Program-made: the position numbers and the translations under genes
Shown here: piece after piece, positions 1-5,720 of the stretch
Layout: every line of letters starts with the position of its first letter
Numbering within the stretch: the first letter of the stretch is position 1
Source: a virus
Length of the DNA: 23,101 nt
Virus record (IMG/VR): IMGVR_UViG_3300020421_000151
Span: 1 to 23,101 of that record
Direction: 5' to 3' (one strand)
The notes under the pieces: model-generated
Database searches by the model: none
Seen by the model: only the letters and a program-made list of their open reading frames with translations
Told to the model about the DNA's origin: nothing

Positions 1-37
1 CACGAATTTCGTTGTCGCTCAAATATCTTTTTTCCAT
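1..37 (-). CDS. partial CDS, N-terminus only, unknown product
   Basis: An ATG at 37 (minus strand) opens a frame that stays open to the window edge and begins MEKRYLSDNEIR. An AAGG Shine-Dalgarno-like sequence lies about 7 nt upstream, and a plausible promoter (-35 TTTACA, 18-bp spacer, -10 TATGCT) lies at 76-105. Only 12 codons are visible, so no family can be assigned. It is divergent from the 39-residue gene at 183. Because the genes to the right lack the large terminase, portal and capsid, one of these could begin here, but nothing in the visible residues supports a specific choice. Confidence 0.45.
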   Translation of the reverse strand, partial: MEKRYLSDNEIR

Positions 38-66
38 TTTTAAGCCTTTTTGTTGTCTGCTTGTGA

Positions 67-105
67 TTTACAGCAAGCATACATCATTTTTGTAATCTTT
101 GTAAA
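67..105. promoter_or_regulatory. overlapping divergent promoters
   Basis: On the plus strand, TTTACA (67-72) and TGTAAT (91-96) are separated by 18 bp and point to the gene at 183. On the minus strand, TTTACA (read from 105-100) and TATGCT (read from 81-76) are also 18 bp apart and point to the gene starting at 37. The two promoters overlap face to face, so polymerase bound at one would occlude the other. This is pattern matching to the sigma-70 consensus only. Confidence 0.35.
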
Positions 106-182
106 CCTTTGGTTCACACTTTAGTTGAATTAATTGATTTTTTTTTCCAGAATGAGGGCTCAACCAACCAGGAGGAGCTCCT

Positions 183-302
183 ATGTACAAAAAAGGCCAA
201 AAAGCACAGAAAACATCCGGCAAAGGGACCAAGCTTAACAAAGCTGCTGCAACCAATGGTGGCATTCGCGTTTCAGGAGCCAAGCCCGGATTTCCAAAAT
301 AA
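183..302 (+). CDS. small basic 39-residue peptide, hypothetical
   Basis: ATG at 183 is preceded at ideal distance by AGGAGG (170-175), the strongest ribosome binding site in this part of the window; the frame ends in TAA at 300-302. The product, which starts MYKKGQKAQK and ends GAKPGFPK, is very rich in Lys, Gly and Ala, has no acidic residue and no hydrophobic segment, so it could bind nucleic acid. I do not recognise a family. The AGGAGCTCCT palindrome (173-182) overlaps the ribosome binding site and runs up to the start codon. Tandem terminator-like hairpins follow the gene directly, which fits a short autonomous transcript driven by the promoter at 67-96. Confidence 0.6.
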   Translation: MYKKGQKAQKTSGKGTKLNKAAATNGGIRVSGAKPGFPK

Positions 303-325
303 ATGACCAGCTTTGCCGGGCTTTT
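282..325 (+). terminator. weak terminator-like hairpin 1 of 3
   Basis: AAGCCCGG (282-289) pairs perfectly with CCGGGCTT (316-323), with a 26-nt loop and a short T tract after it. The stop codon of the 39-residue gene sits in the loop. The long loop makes it a weak candidate alone, but two more hairpins follow within 80 nt. Confidence 0.35.
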
Positions 326-329
326 GTTC

Positions 330-368
330 CGCCCTTCCTTTGGATCTCCCGATGTGGGCGTTTTTTTT
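330..368 (+). terminator. terminator-like hairpin 2 of 3
   Basis: CGCCC (330-334) pairs with GGGCG (356-360), loop 21 nt, followed directly by eight T residues (361-368). The stem is short but the T tract is ideal for a rho-independent terminator on the plus strand. Confidence 0.45.
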
Positions 369-382
369 CCCGGCTTAGGAAG

Positions 383-408
383 AGCCCTGCTTCGGCGGGG
401 CTTTTTTT
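383..408 (+). terminator. strong rho-independent terminator, UUCG tetraloop
   Basis: An 8-bp stem (AGCCCTGC at 383-390 with GCGGGGCT at 395-402, one G-U pair) is closed by the very stable TTCG tetraloop and runs straight into a T tract ending at 408. The next base, 409, is the A of the ATG of the following gene, so that start codon abuts the terminator tract. It should end transcripts from the 183 gene; the downstream gene must depend on read-through or another start. Confidence 0.8.
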
Positions 409-780
409 ATGATTAAACATTACTACGGCTTTAAGCTCTCGCGGGTGGTTGATGCTGGCACCCTCGAGGGCATGGTTGACCTGGGATTTGATGTGTCCAT
501 GAAGGCCAGAGTCGAGCTCTTCGGGGTGCGCTGGCCAAGGCTTGATAGCTGCGATGCCAGGGAGAGAGAGGCGGCTGGAAAGGCCGTGGATGCGCTGGTG
601 GCCATTGTTCGAAGCACAGACATGGAAATCATGTCGCATTCGTTTATAGGCGGCGTGGTGTCGGCGGTGCCTTACGTTTGGATCGAGGATAGAAAAATTA
701 ATTTGTGTGAGGCGCTTGTGAACACTGGGTTTGCTCGGCCAGATGAGATTGGAAATAGAGGAGCGTGGTTTGACGATTAA
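409..780 (+). CDS. degenerate staphylococcal-nuclease-like (SNase/thermonuclease) protein
   Basis: The 123-residue protein follows the outline of the small phage SNase-like (TNase) family. There is an N-terminal strand pair around residues 9-25 (RVVDAGTLEGMVDLGFDV), a strand ending in the position of the family's GIDxPE motif (residues 36-45, VELFGVRWPRL), and the C-terminal strand-helix piece (YVWIEDRKINLCEALVNTGFA) that matches the usual YxxDGxxVNxxLVxxGxA pattern. The catalytic positions are altered: the usual DGDT is DAGT, and the Asp and Glu of the D-T-P-E motif are replaced by Arg. It may therefore be catalytically inactive or use another mechanism. The ATG abuts a terminator and lacks an independent ribosome binding site; the GGGG of the hairpin could serve. 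It overlaps the next gene slightly. Confidence 0.6.
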   Translation: MIKHYYGFKLSRVVDAGTLEGMVDLGFDVSMKARVELFGVRWPRLDSCDAREREAAGKAVDALVAIVRSTDMEIMSHSFIGGVVSAVPYVWIEDRKINLCEALVNTGFARPDEIGNRGAWFDD

Positions 781-946
781 GCAGTTGTTTAGGATCTATG
801 CGATGCGGCAAAAGATTGCTGCGTTGAAAAAAAAATTAGCGAAGAAAGGCGGGAGGGTTGATAAGAAAATTCCTCGAGAGCAGTTGGCCATGCTCGAGAA
901 CCAGGTTTGGCTCTCGCAGCCTTGGGTTTTGAACGAAGACAACTAG
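770..946 (+). CDS. small Lys-rich coiled-coil-like hypothetical protein
   Basis: I chose TTG at 770 because GAGGAG lies 7 nt upstream; an in-frame ATG at 743 would add nine residues but has no Shine-Dalgarno. Either start overlaps the end of the SNase-like gene, which suggests translational coupling. The product (about 58 residues from TTG) is basic in its first half (QKIAALKKKLAKKGGRVDKK) and ends with a Trp-containing tail (ENQVWLSQPWVLNEDN). No family is recognised. Its stop codon at 944-946 overlaps the stop of the convergent gene at 943-945. Confidence 0.5.
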   Translation: MTIKQLFRIYAMRQKIAALKKKLAKKGGRVDKKIPREQLAMLENQVWLSQPWVLNEDN

Positions 947-1170
947 GGCATCAACCACTCTAAATTGCCCGGTTCTCCTCCTGCGAGTTGGATGCCAAAA
1001 TTAATAGCATCACCTATTCCGCGTAGGTTTGCTGCAAAAGCCTCAACTTGTAAACCGTCTTCAAAAGAAGCGCCCTCTTTTTCCCATTGTTTAGCTTGTT
1101 TTAAAACTTTCGCTCTATTCGTTCCGATAATTAAATCGTTATGAAAAGTTATCATGTAATACACTTTCAC
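943..1170 (-). CDS. small hypothetical protein, 75 residues
   Basis: The start is GTG at 1170, placed 6 nt after AGGAG; upstream in-frame codons have no ribosome binding site. The protein begins MKVYYMITFHNDLIIGTN, has a charged middle (KQAKQWEKEGASFEDG) and a more hydrophobic C-terminal part (GIGDAINFGIQLAGGEPG). There is no convincing membrane helix or catalytic motif and I do not recognise it. It is convergent with the preceding plus-strand gene, sharing overlapping stop codons, so both ends are fixed within one another with no intergenic terminator. Confidence 0.55.
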   Translation of the reverse strand: MKVYYMITFHNDLIIGTNRAKVLKQAKQWEKEGASFEDGLQVEAFAANLRGIGDAINFGIQLAGGEPGNLEWLMP

Positions 1171-1659
1171 CGTTTTGCTCCTGTTTTGTTTGCTTACTAG
1201 TGTTATATGGAAAACTCGGTGAAAAGTAAGCGCGAGCAAAAAAAAATTTCGGTGAGTGAGGGCCTAGCCCTCTCCACCCCCACCCCGGTATGGTCAGAAG
1301 GGGGGGGTATTTGTAAGTTATTGATTTTATTACACTTCTTGATCTGTCTGTGTATGGCTATGTGTACAACCATACAGCCCATCCACAAGCATACACCCAT
1401 AAGCTCTTGTTTTTATTGATCTTTTTCCGTTTCTTCCCCACGCATTTGCCCCTTCTTGCTCTGTCACTGCGTGAGAGAGCGGCTATCCTCTATCGCCAGT
1501 GTATTCTTCGGCCTTACCACTGGCTTGCAGTAGGCCGTGATGTTCTGCTGCGCACCTGAGTTCATTCGGTCCTTTGATGTTGCCTGACGTTCCGTGTATA
1601 GGGCGTGACGGTTACAATCAAAGGCGCTTTGAAATAGCAGCCGAGGATCGCTCTCCGCG
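1171..1659. other. gene-free region with several inverted repeats, possible cis-acting packaging or regulatory region
   Basis: About 490 bp with no convincing gene. It holds a perfect 6-bp hairpin GAGGGC/GCCCTC (1258-1272), a C-rich stretch followed by an 8-G run near 1303, an inverted repeat TGTATGG/CCATACA (1351-1357 and 1370-1376), and a longer one GCCAGTG/CACTGGC (1495-1501 and 1518-1524). The right edge is the end of the small terminase gene. Phage cos or pac sites often lie beside terminase genes, so that role is possible, but I see no known cos sequence. Frames open here have no ribosome binding sites. Confidence 0.4.
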
Positions 1660-2109
1660 TCACTCCCCTCGATCACTATGACCAACAGGTACAACATCTT
1701 CACTGTTGATATCCTTCAATGCTTGTAGATGTTCTGACTGTAAATTGATTTGAACAGCTGGTCCTTGCTTCTCACCGTATCGCTCAGGATCTACCTTCCC
1801 AGCGATCCAACGTCTAGCATCAATCCTTACCTTTGCGATCTGCGCGTCAGCCGTATCGATGCAAGAGTCTGCGATCTTGATCGTCTCATCGGCCAACGTC
1901 TCCGCAAAATGTCTCTGAGCTCGCTTATAATCATCCCTACGACCAGGTTTACGATCCAACCAGCCATACCATATACGCTTGGATACCTGGTATTTCCTAA
2001 TCGCCTCAGTAACCGGGAGCCCGGTTGCCAAGTCTTCAAAAATGTCTTGCTCGCTCAAATCTAACCGAGCGTACAACTGCTTAGTAATCTTCTGTCCAGC
2101 CACTCTCAT
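1660..2109 (-). CDS. terS: terminase small subunit
   Basis: The protein (149 residues from ATG at 2109) has the build of the small-terminase family: an N-terminal helix-turn-helix (roughly residues 18-50, DIFEDLATGLPVTEAIRKY then WYGWLDRKPGRRDDYKRA) and an oligomerising helical region ending in the typical WIAGKVDPERYGEK motif (around residue 104-117). Small terminases recognise the packaging site on concatemeric phage DNA and recruit the large terminase ATPase/nuclease. The ribosome binding site is GGAG just upstream. The gene overlaps the 3' end of the zinc-ribbon gene, so they are one operon. The large subunit, normally next to it, is not downstream. Confidence 0.85.
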   Translation of the reverse strand: MRVAGQKITKQLYARLDLSEQDIFEDLATGLPVTEAIRKYQVSKRIWYGWLDRKPGRRDDYKRAQRHFAETLADETIKIADSCIDTADAQIAKVRIDARRWIAGKVDPERYGEKQGPAVQINLQSEHLQALKDINSEDVVPVGHSDRGE

Positions 2110-2401
2110 CAACTCCTATCTCTCTTAAAATATCACTCTCGAGCTCATCAAACTCGTTATACCCGCTTTTAGGCATGGTCATTGCCTCACGCTCCCAATC
2201 CGTTGCTCGGCGCGTCAGAGGCTTAGGTTTTGCCTCTGGCACCGTCTGTAATTTACGTTCACGAATCGGCCTCGTAAAGTAACTTTCTCTCGTGTTAAAC
2301 CTTAGTCCGCATTGTTTACACTCTCTTCTGCGTATAACGCTCTGAGAGTCCTTCTGAGTGTCCACAACGAAAGTTAGACCTGAGCACTGCGTACAGATCA
2401 C
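2081..2401 (-). CDS. NrdR-like zinc-ribbon protein, no ATP cone
   Basis: GTG at 2401 overlaps the stop of the endonuclease gene as GTGA. Residues 3-6 (CTQC) and 28-31 (CKQC) form a four-cysteine zinc ribbon; RRRECKQCGLRFNTRE closely resembles the zinc-ribbon half of NrdR, the ribonucleotide reductase repressor. The rest (about 70 residues, with KPKPLTRRATDWEREAM and an acidic tail) does not contain the ATP-cone domain that NrdR needs to sense nucleotides, so it should not be called NrdR. It is probably a small DNA- or protein-binding factor. Its place between an endonuclease and the small terminase suggests a late replication or packaging role, which is inference. Confidence 0.65.
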   Translation of the reverse strand: MICTQCSGLTFVVDTQKDSQSVIRRRECKQCGLRFNTRESYFTRPIRERKLQTVPEAKPKPLTRRATDWEREAMTMPKSGYNEFDELESDILREIGVDESGWTEDY

Positions 2402-2748
2402 AAAAGCTCTCCTTGGCCCTCAGATTTGCTCTCACGAGGTTTACCGCGAACAACTCTTGCCACTTGGTCCAACGCAGAACGATTCGACACCATTGTGCTA
2501 GTGAACCTAAGCACCCGATACCCATGTTCGAGGGCCAGGTTATATTTCTCACAATCTTTGTGAAAACCAGCCCCAGTCGTATGCCTTCCACCCGACCAGG
2601 TTCCTCCCTCGATCTCGGCAACCAACCAATGCCGAGGGAAAAGAAAATCAAACCGAAACCTTCGACCAGGTATCAGCATTTTCTCCCGCACATATCGGAT
2701 GCCAATTTCATCCAATTGTGCGGCAAACTTCTCCTCCAACTTACTCAT
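2398..2748 (-). CDS. DUF559/VSR-like PD-(D/E)XK endonuclease
   Basis: I start at ATG 2748 (MSKLEEKF, 116 residues); a longer frame upstream would translate part of the repeat region. The layout is that of the small phage restriction-endonuclease-fold proteins: an N-terminal helix, RFDF with Asp34, then AEIEGG with Glu45 and Glu47, and WSGGRHTTGAGF followed by HKDCEKYN and the hydrophobic strand YRVLRFT. Asp34 and Glu45/Glu47 are likely metal ligands. The phage role may be resolution of branched DNA before packaging, or nicking; this is inferred from its operon with the small terminase. The repeat cluster lies directly upstream. Confidence 0.75.
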   Translation of the reverse strand: MSKLEEKFAAQLDEIGIRYVREKMLIPGRRFRFDFLFPRHWLVAEIEGGTWSGGRHTTGAGFHKDCEKYNLALEHGYRVLRFTSTMVSNRSALDQVARVVRGKPRESKSEGQGELL

Positions 2749-3038
2749 AATTTGCGCAACTGCGTAGGTTGCGCAATATCTATATATAAGGAGCAACCTA
2801 CGCACTTACGCACACCTCCTAAAGCATTGATTCCATTACAGTTTTTCCTTGCGTAAGTTCCTCAAACAAACTTACGCACTCTCGAACTTACGCACTTCTG
2901 CAAACCCTTGGTGTATAAGGCTTTGCGAGTGCGTAGGTTATAAAAAGTGCGTAGGTTCGCAACTTACGCACTTACGCACTTACGCACTTTTTCCGAGCAA
3001 ATAACCAACTAAAAACCCGGCCACAAAAATAATCTCGA
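2749..3038. other. intergenic region holding the repeat cluster
   Basis: This 290-bp gap separates the EF-hand membrane gene from the endonuclease gene, both on the minus strand. Apart from the repeats it contains an AT-rich segment TCTATATATAAGG (near 2780-2791) that read on the minus strand could be a -10 element for the endonuclease-zinc ribbon-terminase operon. I found no matching -35 hexamer, so activation through the flanking repeats is a possible explanation. No ORF with a ribosome binding site is present. Confidence 0.5.
2760..2987. repeat. iteron-like cluster, consensus ACYTACGCAC
   Basis: Eleven copies of a 10-bp motif lie within 228 bp. Minus-oriented (ACYTACGCAC): 2796-2805, 2804-2813, 2870-2879, 2886-2895, 2962-2971, 2970-2979, 2978-2987. 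Plus-oriented (GTGCGTARGT or one-base variants): 2760-2769 and 2849-2858 (each one mismatch), 2929-2938, 2947-2956. The last three minus copies repeat every 8 bp, sharing two bases. Two TTGCGCAA palindromes (2752-2759, 2769-2776) and an AT-rich TATATATA segment (near 2781) adjoin. This resembles an iteron origin, a multi-site operator or a terminase-binding pac site; sequence alone does not decide. Confidence 0.85.
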
Positions 3039-3320
3039 TCACTTATGTCCATTCCTCTTGAGCACTACCTGACTGCCATATGCAGCAGCAATTACCCCCG
3101 CCATTGAGATATAAAAGAGGTCGCTAATTGACCCAATTGTTTGCAGCCGATCAGCATCGATGGGTAGTAATGCCAGGAACGGATAAACGCACATGGCAGT
3201 AATCGCCAGCCAGCTTTGCGACAACATGGTCGAGTCTTTCTCGAGCTTGCTGGCCAGTTGTGCTTCTTCCTGCGTAATTTTTCCATCACCATCTATGTCT
3301 AGTTCTATATCCGGGCTCAT
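3039..3320 (-). CDS. EF-hand, two-transmembrane protein (holin-like)
   Basis: 93 residues. Residues 8-19 (DIDGDGKITQEE) are a textbook EF-hand calcium loop with Asp at positions 1, 3 and 5, Gly at 6, Ile at 8 and Glu at 12. Two hydrophobic segments follow, about 36-53 and 66-83, so it is a small membrane protein with a soluble N-terminus and a basic C-terminus. The start ATG has an AAGGAGGACAA ribosome binding site and overlaps the methyltransferase stop as ATGA. The size and topology fit a holin or other lysis-related membrane protein; the single calcium loop is unusual for that and could couple activity to divalent ions. Function is not established. Confidence 0.65.
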   Translation of the reverse strand: MSPDIELDIDGDGKITQEEAQLASKLEKDSTMLSQSWLAITAMCVYPFLALLPIDADRLQTIGSISDLFYISMAGVIAAAYGSQVVLKRNGHK

Positions 3321-4372
3321 TTGTCCTCCTTAATTTGTTCGTTCAACACGATCCATGCTTTAGCTGCTGTTTGTGGCACTACTCCATTGCCCAAGAGCCT
3401 AAGTCTGTCCACCCGGTCGGCAATCCCATGAGCCACTCGACCCACGTTGGGTTCAACGTCCCAGATTTCTGTTCCACTGCATAATCCAGTCGGCTTCTCT
3501 TCTTGTCTTTGCCGTCCTTCCTGATGTTCGTTTGACCTGACCCCTTGTAAGCTGAAGCTGTCGGGGTTGGCCAGTTCTTCTTTGGGTTGTCCGATAGACT
3601 GTCGTTCACTGCCGCTCCTATATTCCAGCCGTGTCCTCCTGTCTCGTGCGAGGGTGCTACTCCTGTCCCTCCTGTCATCGCTGTCGGGGTTGGCCAATTC
3701 CTCGGTTCTTTGTGTACTTGCATCTGAACTTGTTGGGTTAGCCCATACTGTGCGTTCCTCCCTGTTTTCTTGTCGTATAACCTCTCGCCAGTTCTCGGAG
3801 GTTGGCCGTCTTTCGTTTGCAACCTCTCCAACGTGATACCGGGATCTTGCGCTGCGGGAGTTCGCCAAAATAAAGACTCTTTTTCTCTGGTGAGGTGCGC
3901 CGACTTCAGACGCGCTGAAAATTCCAAACGTCGTTTTGTAACCAAGTCCTTCCAGGTCTTCGATGACTTCTCGGAGTCCGAGAGAGATGTGTCCTTCGAC
4001 GTTTTCGAAGAAACACTGAACAGGTCTAACTGCTTGAATGATGTCGTGGATGTACGGCCAGAGGTGCCGGGGATCGTCTTTGCCTTTTCTTTTCCCTGCT
4101 GCTGAGAATGGCTGACAAGGATAGCCGCCAGTGAGGAGGTAAACTCTGTCTCGAAAGCAGTCCACTGGCAGGGTTTTAAGATTCGACCATATAGGCGCGG
4201 CATCCAATTGACCCGCTTCCATCTTTGCAGCCAGGTTCGCAATGGCGAAAGCTTCGATCTCCACATGAGCGACGACTCGATGTTCAAATCCGGCAAGCTC
4301 AAGTCCTCGCTCGATGCCACCATACCCGGTGCAAAGGCTAAGGACAGTGGATAGTTCTGCGGGAGAATCCAC
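3317..4372 (-). CDS. C5-type DNA cytosine methyltransferase
   Basis: 351 residues from GTG at 4372. Motif I (LSLCTGYGG, residues 11-19) binds S-adenosylmethionine; motif IV GGYPCQPFS carries the catalytic Cys86 in PCQ; motif VI FFENVEG (121-127) carries Glu of ENV; motif VIII HQRKRVFILA (161-170) follows; motifs IX-X end with RLRLLGNGVVP. The protein methylates C5 of cytosine in a specific DNA sequence, usually to protect phage DNA from host restriction or to change regulation. The target-recognition region (about 171-310) is very polar and contains several AN-P-S units (LANSRS, ANPTSS, LANPDS twice), a pattern known from other phage-borne cytosine methylases. The target is unknown. No partner restriction enzyme is next to it. 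It is in line with the holin and the EF-hand gene. Confidence 0.92.
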   Translation of the reverse strand: MDSPAELSTVLSLCTGYGGIERGLELAGFEHRVVAHVEIEAFAIANLAAKMEAGQLDAAPIWSNLKTLPVDCFRDRVYLLTGGYPCQPFSAAGKRKGKDDPRHLWPYIHDIIQAVRPVQCFFENVEGHISLGLREVIEDLEGLGYKTTFGIFSASEVGAPHQRKRVFILANSRSARSRYHVGEVANERRPTSENWREVIRQENREERTVWANPTSSDASTQRTEELANPDSDDRRDRSSTLARDRRTRLEYRSGSERQSIGQPKEELANPDSFSLQGVRSNEHQEGRQRQEEKPTGLCSGTEIWDVEPNVGRVAHGIADRVDRLRLLGNGVVPQTAAKAWIVLNEQIKEDK

Positions 4373-4375
4373 AAT

Positions 4376-4759
4376 TTATTTCTTCTTCCTCAGTGCAAAT
4401 ATCTTGTCAGCGCTGCGCAGCCCAAAGGACGCACTAATGGCCAGGAACAATAAATAGGTGTACCACTCATCGAGCTCGTTCAGCACATTAAAGCCATGCC
4501 GCACTCTCTCGATGATCTCCGGGTTATCAACGAACACGCCGTAAAAGATAGCGATCAATGGCGAGGCCAGGATCAAGCACCAGAACTCATCCTTGTAACT
4601 GTTGGTTGTAGCATCAGCCATCTTGCTTTCCCAATCACTGGTGCTCTCCAACACCTTCATCTTTTGCGAGTGCTTTGCTTGAGCTAACTCGCCCCTGTTC
4701 TTAATTATTGACCCGGCAATGTTCGCCACTGGCTGGATCAAACTGGTTAATAAACTCAT
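4376..4759 (-). CDS. 3-TM holin (GTA_holin_3TM-like)
   Basis: 127 residues. The N-terminus (1-20) is amphipathic or hydrophobic, followed by a charged helix, then KDEFWCLILASPLIAIFYGVF (about 56-76) and LDEWYTYLLFLAISASFGLR (about 96-115). The KDEFW ... EWY ... SFGLR pattern is characteristic of the 3-TM holin family first described in gene-transfer agents. Such holins permeabilise the inner membrane so that endolysin reaches the peptidoglycan. A strong AAGGAGGAG ribosome binding site precedes the ATG. It is in the early-type replication operon, not next to the M15 endolysin, and directly follows a terminator, so it may have its own transcriptional control. Confidence 0.75.
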   Translation of the reverse strand: MSLLTSLIQPVANIAGSIIKNRGELAQAKHSQKMKVLESTSDWESKMADATTNSYKDEFWCLILASPLIAIFYGVFVDNPEIIERVRHGFNVLNELDEWYTYLLFLAISASFGLRSADKIFALRKKK

Positions 4760-4793
4760 CGCTCCTCCTTATTCACTTATTCACTCCATTCAC

Positions 4794-4852
4794 AAAAAAA
4801 CCGCCCACCGTCGCAATCCGCTAGAACATTCGTTAAAGGGCAGTGGACGGTT
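4794..4852 (-). terminator. rho-independent terminator after the PAPS-reductase-family gene
   Basis: Read on the minus strand, ACCGTCCAC (from 4851) pairs with GTGGGCGGT (to 4800), nine pairs including one U-G, and is followed at once by a seven-T tract. The loop is about 34 nt. It lies just after the stop of the PAPS-reductase-family gene and before the holin, which suggests that replication genes and the holin-methyltransferase group form separate or attenuated transcripts. Confidence 0.65.
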
Positions 4853-4862
4853 CTTTGTTCAT

Positions 4863-5720
4863 CTAATCTCCGCAAAAACAAGGTATAGATTCATCGTCAT
4901 AACCAAACAAACTACCTTGGTCAGTTGCTATCATTTTCATATCTGCATAAGACGGCTGATCACTTCTGAATGTCCCTGCCTTCTGGCCTTTTCCTACCTT
5001 AGTCTCCATCTCCGACCACCAGTCAACTAAGTCAGGCCGTGCCTGAACGATAGATAGTTTTTTGTTGAAACCTTTCAGGAAACACAAATCACAATTGCCC
5101 CAGTCAGTCACACCATTGTTGTTAGGCAGTTCAAGATCAAAGTTTTGTTCTGTCCAGAACTCATACACCTCTTTGACGTCCACGTTATCGTCCACCAAAG
5201 GCAGTATGTTTCTTGGTTCCTTTCTCAGTTTGGCTGCTCTTCGTTGTTCGTCAGCCCTGATCCCAATGATGTTTGCCCAGTCAGTGTTGCCAAATTTATT
5301 CTTCATCCAGTCTCTGATTCGGAGCACTTTAAGCTCTTGTGTACAGAATCTAGCGACCGGGTTAGGCAGGTATTGCCTAGCAACAATAAGAGATTCAAAA
5401 GGCTCACCGTTCCTGCTTGCAGATTCGTAATTAACCTCTTTAGTTTCATACACATATTTGTTTTCGTTCTCTTCGCCAGGTCGAGCAATACACTCCAGCC
5501 AAGTGATATCCACACCCCAATGAACAGAACATGCCTGAACAAAGTCCAGTGTCTGCGTCATCTCTTTTCCTGTGTTCGCAAAGGTAACTGGTAGGTAGTC
5601 AGGCAACTGTCCGTCATGGGCATCAAGGATCTTCCAGAGCATGTACCCAGAAGTTCGACCACCACTGAAAGAAATGCACGCTGGTTCGTTTATGTAATAA
5701 GGATTAAAAGGGCGCTTCAT
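4863..5720 (-). CDS. PAPS-reductase-family (PP-loop) protein, phage type
   Basis: 285 residues. The ATP-pyrophosphatase PP-loop is SGGRTS at 19-24. Further hallmarks are TFANTGKE (47-53), ARFCTQELK with Cys126, GIRADEQRR (153-161), and two cysteine pairs: CDLC (210-213) in NCDLCFLKG, and CFC near the C-terminus (281, 283). These cysteines could bind an iron-sulphur cluster or carry persulphide. Family members reduce PAPS or APS, or activate a nucleotide for sulphur transfer (as DndC does for DNA phosphorothioation). A sulphur-assimilation role is unlikely for an isolated phage gene; nucleic-acid modification is an attractive inference, not shown. The start has GGGAG upstream and overlaps the end of the Prim-Pol gene by 17 nt. 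Confidence 0.85.
   Translation of the reverse strand: MKRPFNPYYINEPACISFSGGRTSGYMLWKILDAHDGQLPDYLPVTFANTGKEMTQTLDFVQACSVHWGVDITWLECIARPGEENENKYVYETKEVNYESASRNGEPFESLIVARQYLPNPVARFCTQELKVLRIRDWMKNKFGNTDWANIIGIRADEQRRAAKLRKEPRNILPLVDDNVDVKEVYEFWTEQNFDLELPNNNGVTDWGNCDLCFLKGFNKKLSIVQARPDLVDWWSEMETKVGKGQKAGTFRSDQPSYADMKMIATDQGSLFGYDDESIPCFCGD

Noticed and set aside
1464-1703. Minus-strand reading frame following the small terminase, considered as the start of a large terminase
   Set aside because: No Walker or nuclease motif and no ribosome binding site; it overlaps the terminase end in another frame and stops after 79 codons.
2081-2401. Full NrdR transcription factor
   Set aside because: Only the zinc ribbon is present; the ATP-cone domain is missing.
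2760-2987. CRISPR-like array
   Set aside because: Repeats are only 10 bp, in both orientations, partly overlapping and without regular spacers; no cas genes are nearby.
3379-4374. Long minus-strand reading frame of 331 codons
   Set aside because: It is a shifted frame of the methyltransferase gene, which has all the catalytic motifs; this frame has none.
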